From contig JBBDUV010000006.1 of NCBI GenBank assembly GCA_040903745.1, positions 1-64,000 on the forward strand: a stretch of 64,000 nt of DNA, read 5' to 3'. Below, in pieces: positions 26,076 to 35,200 of this stretch. Source of the DNA: M55B112 sp040903745. GTDB taxonomy: Bacteria > Bacteroidota > Bacteroidia > Bacteroidales > GCA-2748055. The position numbers and the translations under genes were made by a program. Below the pieces are notes generated by a model that searched no databases, was not told where the DNA came from, and was given only the letters and a program-made list of their open reading frames with translations. Numbering within the stretch: position 1 is the first letter of the stretch; the number at the start of each line of letters is the position of its first letter.

Positions 26076-28418
26076 ATGAATCGCATAGCATCAATTTTAG
26101 CAATTATGCTCATTGCTGCAACAACAGTTGTTGGACAATCGGCAAGAAAGTACTTCAAGGCTGGAGAGGACTTTTATGATGTAAATAAGTTTGAAGATGC
26201 CATCAAGCAATTCACAAATGCCATTGAATTGGATCCGGAGCATTACAAAGCTTATATAGCAAGGGCTACAGCTTATGAGCGTATTCATGAATATGCAGAA
26301 GCCGCTGAAGATTATGAAAGGGCATTGGTCTTCAGGGATAGAGATGTAGAGATGCACTATCTGGCTGGAAAAGCATATTATAATGCCGGGAATTATGGTT
26401 CAGCACTTGCAAAGCTCAACCATGCAATTAATAAAAAATCGAATTATCTTGAGGCTTATCAGACAAGGACCCAGGTGTATATTGCCCTGGAGAGATACCA
26501 GGAGGCATTGGATGATTGCAAAAACGCCTTGCGTCATAAAGAAGATGCATTGAATTTTTATAATCTTGCACGGGTATATGAAAGTCTTGAGTTGTATGAT
26601 GAAGCTGAGGATGCTTATCAGAAATCCATCAAAAAGAACAACAATATGGAGGAGGTACATCTCTCCTTTGCGAAACTTGTGTTTTCGCGTGAAAAGTATG
26701 ACCTCTCCATGGCATCAGTTAATCAGGCTCTACGCATTAATTCCCGGAGCAAGGAGGCTCTAATATTACGAAGTCGCATCCATGCAGAGAGGATGAATAT
26801 CATGCAGGCTGTAAACGATATTTCTGAAGCTTTGATCATTTACAGGGGTGATCCTGAGTTGCACGCATTGAGGGGAGACTTTTACCAGATGCTCAGCAGG
26901 CATTCTGATGCCATCGTAGATTATACTTTTGCTATCGAGGCGGGAGATACCTTGGCGGATATCATCTATAAAAGAGCCAGCTCGTATGAAAATATCCGAG
27001 ACTTTAAATCTGCTATGAAAGATTATGATAAGCTGCTGGAGTTATCAGCTTATGATGGAAACGCGCAAAGGTTGCTTGCTCAAGCGAATGAGCGCATGTT
27101 TGAGATCAATCGAGAAAAAAACAAACCGGTAGTAAAGCTGATCGAACCTCTATCACACAGTGACAAAACGCTACATATTCCCAAAGATTTAAACGTCATC
27201 CCGCTGAAGGGTTTTATTATGGATGAGAGTGATATCAAATCATTAAAAATTAATGATTTTACCGTTTTGCCCGCGAAAACGGAGGCGGGATATGAGTTCC
27301 TGGCCAGCATCAATCTGCGCGATTCCGATCAGATAATCGTGGAGGTTTCTGATGTATATGACAATGAAGAGACAGCTGTATTCAATTTAATCAGGACAGA
27401 AACCGAAAAACCGAAGGTGAATATTATAGCTCCCTATGCATCGGATAACAATACCATTTACCTGGATTCTGATGATCCGGTTATTTACGTCGAGGGTAAG
27501 ATCGCCGATGAAAGCATGATTAAATCGATTTATATTGACGATGTGGCAGCCAGCTATGTGCCTTCAGATCTTAACCCTGTGTTTTCTGCAAGGGTAAGGG
27601 TGGAGAACCGCAGCAGATTTTCTGTTAAAGCTGAAGATGTGTATGGCAACATCGCTGATGTAGAATTCTCAATTAACAGGGAGGCTGCCAACTATAGTGA
27701 CAATCCAATGGGAAAAACCTGGGCAATCTTTATTGAAAATTCAAAATACGACCATTTTGCCAGTCTGGAGGGACCGACCAAAGATGTTACATTGATGAAA
27801 TCTGCACTTATAAAATACCAGGTCCATAATTTCATTCACAAGAAAGATATGACCAAAGAGGCTATGGAGCGGTTTTTTTCTATTGAATTGCGGGATCTAT
27901 TGAGAAGCAATATGGTTAATTCGATATTGATATGGTACGCCGGCCATGGTAAATTTGTAAATGAAACGGGTTATTGGATTCCGACCGATGCCCGGCGGGA
28001 TGATGAATTTACCTATTTTAACATTAATGCACTGAAGGCATCCATGCAATCCTATCCGGAAATGGTGACACATACACTGGTTGTTACTGATGCTTGTGAG
28101 TCGGGACCAAGCTTTTACCAGGCAATGCGGTCCACAAATGAGATCAGGAGCTGTGACGATTGGGAAGCTACCCGCTTTAAATCCTCTCAGGTTTTATCCT
28201 CTGCAGGATATGAGCTGGCCAGTGATGATAGTCAATTTACACGGACTTTTGCCAATACACTGGCAAATAACCCGGATGCCTGCATCCCGATCGAAAGTAT
28301 TGTTCAAAAAGTTACCACCGCTGTGACTGGCAGGAACCAGCAAAAGCCACAATTCGGTAAAATTGCCGGGCTGGAAGATGAAAATGGCACATTCTTCTTT
28401 ATACCGAAAGATTATTAA
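26076..28418 (+). CDS. Secreted TPR / Ig-like / caspase (C14) protein
   Basis: 780 residues. A signal peptide (SILAIMLIAATTVVGQ) directs it to the envelope. Residues about 23-340 are tandem tetratricopeptide repeats. About 345-540 are two similar Ig-like domains, each opening KPxVxxIxP and containing G-x-I-x-DES. About 545-760 form a caspase-like peptidase with the catalytic dyad H624 (WYAGHG) and C674 (VTDACESG), both intact, plus FYQAMRS and SSAGYELA. C14 peptidases cleave after Arg/Lys or Asp; specificity is not readable here. The stop is two bases before the start of the propeller-SpoIIE gene, so the two are surely linked. Caspase proteins are usually cytoplasmic, so the signal peptide is notable. 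Confidence 0.9.
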   Translation: MNRIASILAIMLIAATTVVGQSARKYFKAGEDFYDVNKFEDAIKQFTNAIELDPEHYKAYIARATAYERIHEYAEAAEDYERALVFRDRDVEMHYLAGKAYYNAGNYGSALAKLNHAINKKSNYLEAYQTRTQVYIALERYQEALDDCKNALRHKEDALNFYNLARVYESLELYDEAEDAYQKSIKKNNNMEEVHLSFAKLVFSREKYDLSMASVNQALRINSRSKEALILRSRIHAERMNIMQAVNDISEALIIYRGDPELHALRGDFYQMLSRHSDAIVDYTFAIEAGDTLADIIYKRASSYENIRDFKSAMKDYDKLLELSAYDGNAQRLLAQANERMFEINREKNKPVVKLIEPLSHSDKTLHIPKDLNVIPLKGFIMDESDIKSLKINDFTVLPAKTEAGYEFLASINLRDSDQIIVEVSDVYDNEETAVFNLIRTETEKPKVNIIAPYASDNNTIYLDSDDPVIYVEGKIADESMIKSIYIDDVAASYVPSDLNPVFSARVRVENRSRFSVKAEDVYGNIADVEFSINREAANYSDNPMGKTWAIFIENSKYDHFASLEGPTKDVTLMKSALIKYQVHNFIHKKDMTKEAMERFFSIELRDLLRSNMVNSILIWYAGHGKFVNETGYWIPTDARRDDEFTYFNINALKASMQSYPEMVTHTLVVTDACESGPSFYQAMRSTNEIRSCDDWEATRFKSSQVLSSAGYELASDDSQFTRTFANTLANNPDACIPIESIVQKVTTAVTGRNQQKPQFGKIAGLEDENGTFFFIPKDY

Positions 28419-28420
28419 AT

Positions 28421-31400
28421 ATGATATCTAATAAGATTAGAGAGATTATTCGTCCAGACGGACGAATAATCTTTTTTTTCCTGATGCTCTCAGTAGGAAA
28501 TCTTCTTTCCCAACAGTATTATTTCGATAAATATAGTGTTTCCCAGGGGCTTGCCCAATCTACTGTTTACAGTATTCTCCAGGACAGGAGCGACAATTAT
28601 TGGATGGGAACACAGGCTGGGCTTTCGCGATTTGATGGAGTTGCCTTTACGAATTATACTGCTGAGGACGGAATAGCACAAGGCGGTGTGAGAGCAGTAT
28701 TTGAGGATTCCCATGGAAACCTCTGGGCCGGACATGATGGGGGAGGAATCACAAGATATGATGGTAACAGATTTGAGAAACTTGATCATTTGGAACTTCA
28801 TCTGAAATCTAATATTACAACCATCCTTGAAGATGCTGAGGGTAATTTGTGGATCACTTCTCAGGAAACAGGTGCCGCAATGATCAAAAATCCAGGTGCG
28901 CCATTGGATTCTATCCGCTATGAGATGTACCTGGGTCGCAGGCTTTCAGACCGCATCTTTGGTAGTATGCTTTCGGATGACGGATCGCTTTATTTTGTTA
29001 CGGATCCTGTAGTAAAAAAATTTAACAAGGATAGTTTACTGTTTAAAAATCTGGAGATAAATGGGATCCCCCGCTTCTTTGCTACTACATGTATTCTTGA
29101 AGACAGCAGGAAAAATTTCTGGTTTGGAACCTATCATGGCGGACTGTACAGGTATCTTCCTGAAGATGATGACACTAAAATGTATGATCTGATTAAATTG
29201 GGAATGACCTCCAATTGGATCAGCGCTTTGTTTGAGGACAGGTATGGAAATATTTGGATTGGCACCTGGGGCGGCGGCGTAGCGAGGATGGATAGAGATG
29301 GTAAGGTTACAGTTTTTGATAACCGGAATGGAATGCCTGGTAATAAGATTTGGCAGATCATGGAGGATATGGAGGGCAATATAATTTTTGGCACAAATGA
29401 GCATGGAATGTGTGCATTTAAGGGGGATTATTTTGTCTCCTGGTTTGCAGATGACGGGCTCATAAATTCTCAGGTTTTTGCCATTGATCAGGTTTCTGAC
29501 GGTAGTTTTTGGGTAGGTACCAACGAAGGGATATCTATTCTTAAAACCGGTGATCAGGGGGGTGAGATCAATGATTTTTATAAGCTTAGGGGTAACAGGG
29601 TAAGGTTTATTGCTGAGGATAAAAATGGTAATAAATGGATAGGTGCAGACGGACAGGGGGTTTTTACATACACCTCAAGTGGTAATTTTCGGTTTGAGCC
29701 GATTATCAATAGTAATATTCCACATGGCCAGATTACCGGCCTGGAGGTTGATGAGCAGAATAACCTATGGATAGGGACCCTTGACGGATTGGTATATTAT
29801 GAAATCGATCACCGGAAGATCAGCAGGCTGACACAGGTGAGCGGATTGAAGGGCAATGAAGTATCAGCCGTTTTCTCCGACAGCAAAGGAAGGCTCTGGG
29901 TAGGAATAAACGGACAAGGGATCAACATCATTGAAGGATCTGACTTCAGAACAGTAGATTTGAAGATGAATGTTACTCCTACCTGTTTTACGGAAGATAA
30001 AAATGGAGTAATATGGATCGGTACCGAAGGAAGAGGTGTATTGGGATACAGCACCGAAGAGGAGAGGGTAGTAAAACATTTGACAGTCAGGGATAACGAC
30101 CTTCTTGCTAACCTGATCAACCTGCTAAATTGTGACAACAATAATTTTATTTATATAGGCACAAATAAGGGACTTAATAAATATGACCAGAAAAGCGGAA
30201 AGGTATTTGGGTTCACCAGAAAAAGTGGTTTTGTGGGAATTGAAACAAAGCAGAATGCAACTTGTCTTGATAATCAGGGAAATATATGGTTTGGAACAGT
30301 TCAGGGCGTAACCAGGTATAATCCGGAACTTAAATACAGGGATGTGATTGAACCATTGACACATATTACGGGATTAATGGTAAATTATAAACCCCATCCC
30401 ATCTCAAAGGATATGACACTCTCTTACAGACAGAATTCACTGATCTTCGATTATCGTTGCATCACACTGAATCCTGAAGCTGTACAATATCAGATTATGC
30501 TCGATGGAATTGATATTGACTGGCGTCCCCCCGATAGTTATACACAGGTGAATTATCCGGCACTCCCTCCTGGGAAATACACATTTTATGTTAAGGCGAA
30601 GAATAGCGATGGTGTATGGAATGATCCTCCGGTATCGCTAAGCTTTCAGATTAAGCCACCATTTTATCTGACCTGGTGGTTCATTCTCTCCTGTGCAATA
30701 GCGCTGGGGGCGATCATCATTTCCTATATCAAGGTGAGAGAGCGCGCATTGATAAAAGAGAACCGGATACTGGAAGACAAGGTACGGGCAAGAACACAGG
30801 AAGTGGTTGCTCAGAAAGAGGAGCTGGCTCAAAAGAATAAGGATATCACGGACAGTATACGTTACGCGAAGCGGATACAATTTGCTATTCTTCCTCCAAA
30901 ATCACCTTTTCCTGAAACGTTTATCCTGTTTAAGCCCAAAGATATTGTAAGTGGTGATTTCTATTGGTTTACTGAGGTTGAAGGGAGGGAGTTCATTGCA
31001 GCCGTGGATTGCACCGGACATGGTGTTCCGGGAGCTTTCATGTCGATCATTGGCCACAATTCCCTGAACAAGATCGTCAACCAGTATGGAATTCTTGAGC
31101 CAGGCAAAATTCTTACGGAATTAAACAAGGAGGTTGTTTCGACACTGCACCACACAAGTGAAGATGGTGATGTGTACGATGGCATGGACCTCTCGCTGAT
31201 TACTTTTGACAAGAAAAACATGGAAATCAAGTTCGCGGGAGCCTATAATTCATTATACATAGTCAGGGAACATGAACTTGAGGAGATTAAGGCCGATCGT
31301 CAGCCAATTGGTTTGGGTGGTATACAGAACAAAGAGTTCAATACGGTTATTATGAAGGTAAAAAAGGGTGACATGATTTACCTGTTCTCAGATGGTTATG

Positions 31401-31582
31401 CTGATCAGTTTGGAGGAGAGAGACTGAAAAAATTCAAATCGAAAAACATGAAGGAGCTGTTAACAAAAATCGCAGGAGAATCAGTAGAACGACAGCATGA
31501 GATACTTGATGAATCCATAGAGAAGTGGCGGGGAAATATTGAGCAGGTTGACGATATACTTGTTATCGGTCGGAGGGTTTAA
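28421..31582 (+). CDS. Propeller (Reg_prop/Y_Y_Y) transmembrane sensor with SpoIIE phosphatase
   Basis: 1053 residues. The N-terminus (MISNKIREIIRPDGRI then FFFLMLSVGNLLSQ) acts as signal peptide. Residues about 35-640 form two-component-regulator propellers with repeated blades such as SDNYWMGTQAGLSRFDG, GNLWAGHDGGGITRYDG, GNIWIGTWGGGVARMD and GRLWVGINGQGI. A Y_Y_Y domain (about 670-745) and one membrane helix (about 748-770) follow, then a coiled coil and a cytoplasmic SpoIIE phosphatase (SGDFYWF near 843, VDCTGHGVPGAFMS, LFSDGYADQFGG, DDILVIG). It thus reads an extracellular signal and dephosphorylates an intracellular protein. The terminator-like hairpin at 28443-28472 lies inside its signal-peptide codons. 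The next Met (residue 22) would leave too short a signal peptide. Confidence 0.9.
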   Translation: MISNKIREIIRPDGRIIFFFLMLSVGNLLSQQYYFDKYSVSQGLAQSTVYSILQDRSDNYWMGTQAGLSRFDGVAFTNYTAEDGIAQGGVRAVFEDSHGNLWAGHDGGGITRYDGNRFEKLDHLELHLKSNITTILEDAEGNLWITSQETGAAMIKNPGAPLDSIRYEMYLGRRLSDRIFGSMLSDDGSLYFVTDPVVKKFNKDSLLFKNLEINGIPRFFATTCILEDSRKNFWFGTYHGGLYRYLPEDDDTKMYDLIKLGMTSNWISALFEDRYGNIWIGTWGGGVARMDRDGKVTVFDNRNGMPGNKIWQIMEDMEGNIIFGTNEHGMCAFKGDYFVSWFADDGLINSQVFAIDQVSDGSFWVGTNEGISILKTGDQGGEINDFYKLRGNRVRFIAEDKNGNKWIGADGQGVFTYTSSGNFRFEPIINSNIPHGQITGLEVDEQNNLWIGTLDGLVYYEIDHRKISRLTQVSGLKGNEVSAVFSDSKGRLWVGINGQGINIIEGSDFRTVDLKMNVTPTCFTEDKNGVIWIGTEGRGVLGYSTEEERVVKHLTVRDNDLLANLINLLNCDNNNFIYIGTNKGLNKYDQKSGKVFGFTRKSGFVGIETKQNATCLDNQGNIWFGTVQGVTRYNPELKYRDVIEPLTHITGLMVNYKPHPISKDMTLSYRQNSLIFDYRCITLNPEAVQYQIMLDGIDIDWRPPDSYTQVNYPALPPGKYTFYVKAKNSDGVWNDPPVSLSFQIKPPFYLTWWFILSCAIALGAIIISYIKVRERALIKENRILEDKVRARTQEVVAQKEELAQKNKDITDSIRYAKRIQFAILPPKSPFPETFILFKPKDIVSGDFYWFTEVEGREFIAAVDCTGHGVPGAFMSIIGHNSLNKIVNQYGILEPGKILTELNKEVVSTLHHTSEDGDVYDGMDLSLITFDKKNMEIKFAGAYNSLYIVREHELEEIKADRQPIGLGGIQNKEFNTVIMKVKKGDMIYLFSDGYADQFGGERLKKFKSKNMKELLTKIAGESVERQHEILDESIEKWRGNIEQVDDILVIGRRV
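28443..28479 (+). terminator. Intrinsic terminator/attenuator inside the start of the propeller-SpoIIE gene
   Basis: AGATTATTCGTCC (28443-28455), loop AGAC, and GGACGAATAATCT (28460-28472) form a perfect 13-bp stem followed by a run of eight Ts (28472-28479). This is textbook for intrinsic termination, yet it starts 22 bases after the ATG at 28421. Ribosomes translating the early codons would melt it, so it could act as a translation-dependent attenuator that limits phosphatase expression relative to the caspase. Confidence 0.8.
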
Positions 31583-31733
31583 CACGGCCCAGGTTGGTTT
31601 CTACTGCAGCATATTTAATCGCTTCAGGATCCCAGTCAGGCTCGTTTTCTATCAGCTCCAGTACCTCTGACGGTTCAATAGCCACTTGCCAGATCTTGCC
31701 ATGAAGCGGTCGCATGAATCTCTGGTTAATCAT
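31563..31733 (-). CDS. Small hypothetical protein
   Basis: 56 residues from the ATG at 31733 (MINQRFMRPLHGKIWQVAIE). The frame extends to 31784, but the extra residues are Cys/Phe-rich and unlikely. The body is acidic and amphipathic, with PSEVLELIENEPDWDPEAI and a tail TNLGRVKPSDR. It has no recognised family. It converges on the SpoIIE gene with a 20-base overlap. It fills an otherwise empty space before trxA, and its composition looks protein-like, but it could be spurious. Confidence 0.4.
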   Translation of the reverse strand: MINQRFMRPLHGKIWQVAIEPSEVLELIENEPDWDPEAIKYAAVETNLGRVKPSDR

Positions 31734-31873
31734 CTCATTAAAAATGACTGATCTATGCCCGGACTTGAAGCAGCAAAAACACAAACTTTATTCATTTTTC
31801 CGATAAAAAAATACCGCACAAGATTATTTTCATTGTATCGTCTGCCGCGGTATCTTCACTTTTACAAAGACCG

Positions 31874-32191
31874 TTAAAGTAACGCTTCAAGTTTATTTAC
31901 TAATGCGCTTTTCGGGACGGCACCTACTTGTTTATCAGCTATTTCACCATTCTTGAAAAACAAAATTGTGGGAATGTTTCTGATTCCATATTTCTGTGTA
32001 ACACCGGGATTGTTATCTACATCCAGTTTTGTTACAACAGCTTTTCCATTAAAATCAGTACCAATCTCTTCAACAATCGGTCCAACCATGCGACAAGGAC
32101 CACACCATTCTGCCCAAAAATCAACTAACACAGGTTTGTCTGATTTTAGCACCAATTCTTCGAAATTACTGTCAGTTACTTCTAAAGCCAT
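31874..32191 (-). CDS. trxA: Thioredoxin
   Basis: 105 residues, the classic thioredoxin length. The redox motif WCGPC is in VDFWAEWCGPCRM, followed by the TKLDVDNNP strand and the cis-proline in NIPTILFFKNG. It reduces protein disulfides in the cytoplasm. It lies 60 bases downstream of dnaE on the same strand but has its own promoter inside the end of dnaE. Confidence 0.97.
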   Translation of the reverse strand: MALEVTDSNFEELVLKSDKPVLVDFWAEWCGPCRMVGPIVEEIGTDFNGKAVVTKLDVDNNPGVTQKYGIRNIPTILFFKNGEIADKQVGAVPKSALVNKLEALL

Positions 32192-32229
32192 ATCTTATCA
32201 TTTGTTTAAGTGAATACCCAATTATAACA

Positions 32230-32260
32230 CAAAAATAACTTAAAATGTTTATCAGACCAA
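32230..32260 (-). promoter_or_regulatory. trxA promoter
   Basis: The minus strand reads TTG (32258-32260), a 20-base spacer, then TATTTTTG (32230-32237). The -33 element lies within the last codons of dnaE. The trxA ATG is about 38 bases downstream of the -7 box. Confidence 0.55.
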
Positions 32261-35200
32261 CTTGAAATTCAGATCAGGCATATCATTCAGAAAATCTATA
32301 AATTCGTTGGTGATTTCAACCTGCTTACTTCTGCTGAAAAGGTTAACCTTGATATTGTCCTCGGGGTCAGATATATTTATTTTTAACATTTTACCTTCAG
32401 AGGGTACAGTGAACTGTTCCAGTTCATTGATCAGTTTTTCATTGACTGAAGTCAAGGGTATGTCCAGGTCGATGGCTTTAACCAGTTTTTCCCTCACTTC
32501 AGCCATCAGGTGAATATGTTTGATTTTCAGAGAATAAACGATCTTTCCCGGCTCGTCCCGCGGTCTCCATTCATTCACGGAAGCCCGAATAAGTAATGCA
32601 ATCTCCGGGTTGAAAAAATGTTTAAATTTCACATAATCATCTCCACGCAACCTGATGGTAAATGATTCTGTGAAATCTTCAATCATCGCCATCAGGTATG
32701 GCTTATTTCTCCATTGGTCGACGGTATCCCTGATGGTCTTCACAATTCCGCAAAAGGTAAAATCCCTGCCAGAAAGAGCCTTCATATCTTTCATTTCGTG
32801 AAGGTTTGTTGTACAGAATGAGTTAATCTCTGTTTTAAAGCGGTCCAGGGGATGGGCTGTCAGGTATATCCCGATCAGTTCCTTTTCGCGGTTGATCTTA
32901 TCGAGTAGGTGCCACTCATCAATGTCGGGGGGGGTAGGCTTGGCAATGGTGCCCTGGTTCATCTCTCCGAAAAGATTTTGTTGTGGTGTGGTTTTTTCAA
33001 ACTGATGCTTGTTTCCATATTTGATCAATCTTTCAATGAAGGTTGCTTCATTTTCCTCAACTTCAATATATTGCCGTCTATTGATTTCGCCCAGTGAGTC
33101 GAAAGATCCTGAAATGGCCAGGGCCTCCATAGTTTTTCGGGTGATGGATGGGAGTTTATTTCGCTCCACGAAGTCATAGATGTCGAGAAAATTGCCATTT
33201 TTCTTTCTCTCTGCCACCATCATCTCAACGGCAGATTCTCCAACACCTTTAATGGCGCCCAGCCCAAACCGAATGTCACCATTTTTATTGACTGTAAATT
33301 TCAGTGTGCTTTCATTGACACATGGACCCAGAACCGAGATCCCCATTCTACGGCATTCCTCCATAAAAAAACCGATCTTCTTGATATCACTAATATTCCG
33401 GCTGAGTACGGCAGCCATAAAATGAGCCGGATAATGCGCTTTAAGGTAGGCAGTCTGATAGGAGACATAGGCATAACAGGTGGAATGTGATTTATTGAAG
33501 GCATATTGTGCAAAAGCCTCCCAGTCTTTCCATATCTTTTCCACGATATTTTTATCGTATCCATTTTTTCCACATCCATCAATGAATTTCACCTTCAGCT
33601 CATCCATCATTTTCCTGATTTTCTTGCCCATAGCTTTCCTGAGTGAATCGGCCTGACCCCCGGTAAAGCCAGCCAGTTTTCTCGAGAGCAACATCACCTG
33701 TTCCTGATAAACAGTGATTCCGTATGTGTCCGTTAGATACTCCTCCATCTCCTCCAGATCATAACGGATCCTTTCTCTGCCATGCTTACGCCTGATAAAA
33801 CTGGGAATATACTCCATCGGTCCCGGGCGGTAGAGTGCATTCATGGCAATAAGATCTTCGAATCTATTGGGTTGAAGATCACGCAGGTGCTTTTTCATAC
33901 CGGCCGATTCAAACTGGAATAGCCCGGTTGTCTCTCCTTTGGCGTATAATTCAAACGTCTTCTGGTCATCCAGCGGCAGATGTTCTATATCGACTGTTTC
34001 ACCGGAGGATTCCCTGATATTTTCGATAGTGTCCTTGATAATGGAAAGTGTCTTCAGTCCCAGGAAATCCATTTTGAGCATTCCTGCATCTTCCACATGT
34101 TTACCGTCATATTGGGTAACCAGTAAATCGGTTTCCTTTGAAACACATACGGGTATATTTTCAGTTAGATCATTTCTTCCTATGATAATCCCGCAGGCAT
34201 GAAGTCCGGTTTGCCTAACCGATCCCTCCAGGGTTTCTGCAAATTTTAAGGTGTTTACAACCAATGGGTTTTGAGAATTTTTCTCCTTGCGCAACTCTTC
34301 AACCTCTTCGAAGGCCTTCTTGAGTGAAGTGCCAGGTCTTTCAGGCACCAGTTTTGCAAGGCGATCGGCCTCAGGCAGGGGGAGTTTTTGTATTCTTGCA
34401 ACGTCTCTGATTGCCATCTTTGCTGCCATCGTGCCAAAGGTAATGATATGAGCAACCACATGATGGCCATATTTTTCGACCACCCATCTCAACACCAAAT
34501 CACGCCCGTCTTCATCGAAATCAATATCAATATCGGGCATCGAAATCCTGTCGGGATTCAAAAAACGTTCAAACAGAAGGTCATATTTGATTGGATCTAT
34601 ATCGGTGATTTTAAGGCAGTAGGCAACAGCCGAGCCTGCCGCAGATCCTCTTCCCGGACCAACAGAGACCCCCATTTCTCTGGCTGTTGCAATAAAATCC
34701 TGTACAATCAGGAAATAGCCAGGGAAGCCCATTCGCTTAATAGTATTCAGCTCAAAGTCAAGCCGTCCTCTAAGATCTTCTGAAACGGTTTCATACCTTG
34801 TCTCCGCTCCCTTGTACGATAGATGTCGCAGATAATCATCTTCGTTTTTGAATTCATCAGGGATCTTGAAATGGGGCATGATTGGATTTGAGCTCAGATC
34901 ATAGTCTTCTATTTTCTCAGCGATCTCCATAGTATTCATAAGGACTTCGGGCAGATCGCTAAAAAGTTCACGCATTTCCACCTGTGTTTTAAACCATTCC
35001 TGTTGGGTGTATCGCATTCTGTTGGGATCGTCCAGGTCTTTGCCGGTACTCAGGCAAATAAGGTGATCGTGTGCTCCTGCATCCTCCTGGTTAATGAAGT
35101 GGACATCATTGGTAGCGATACATTTTATATTATGCTTCTTTCCCAGCTGAAGTAACGTCCTGTTGACATAAACCTGGTCATCGAATATCCTTCGGTTCAT

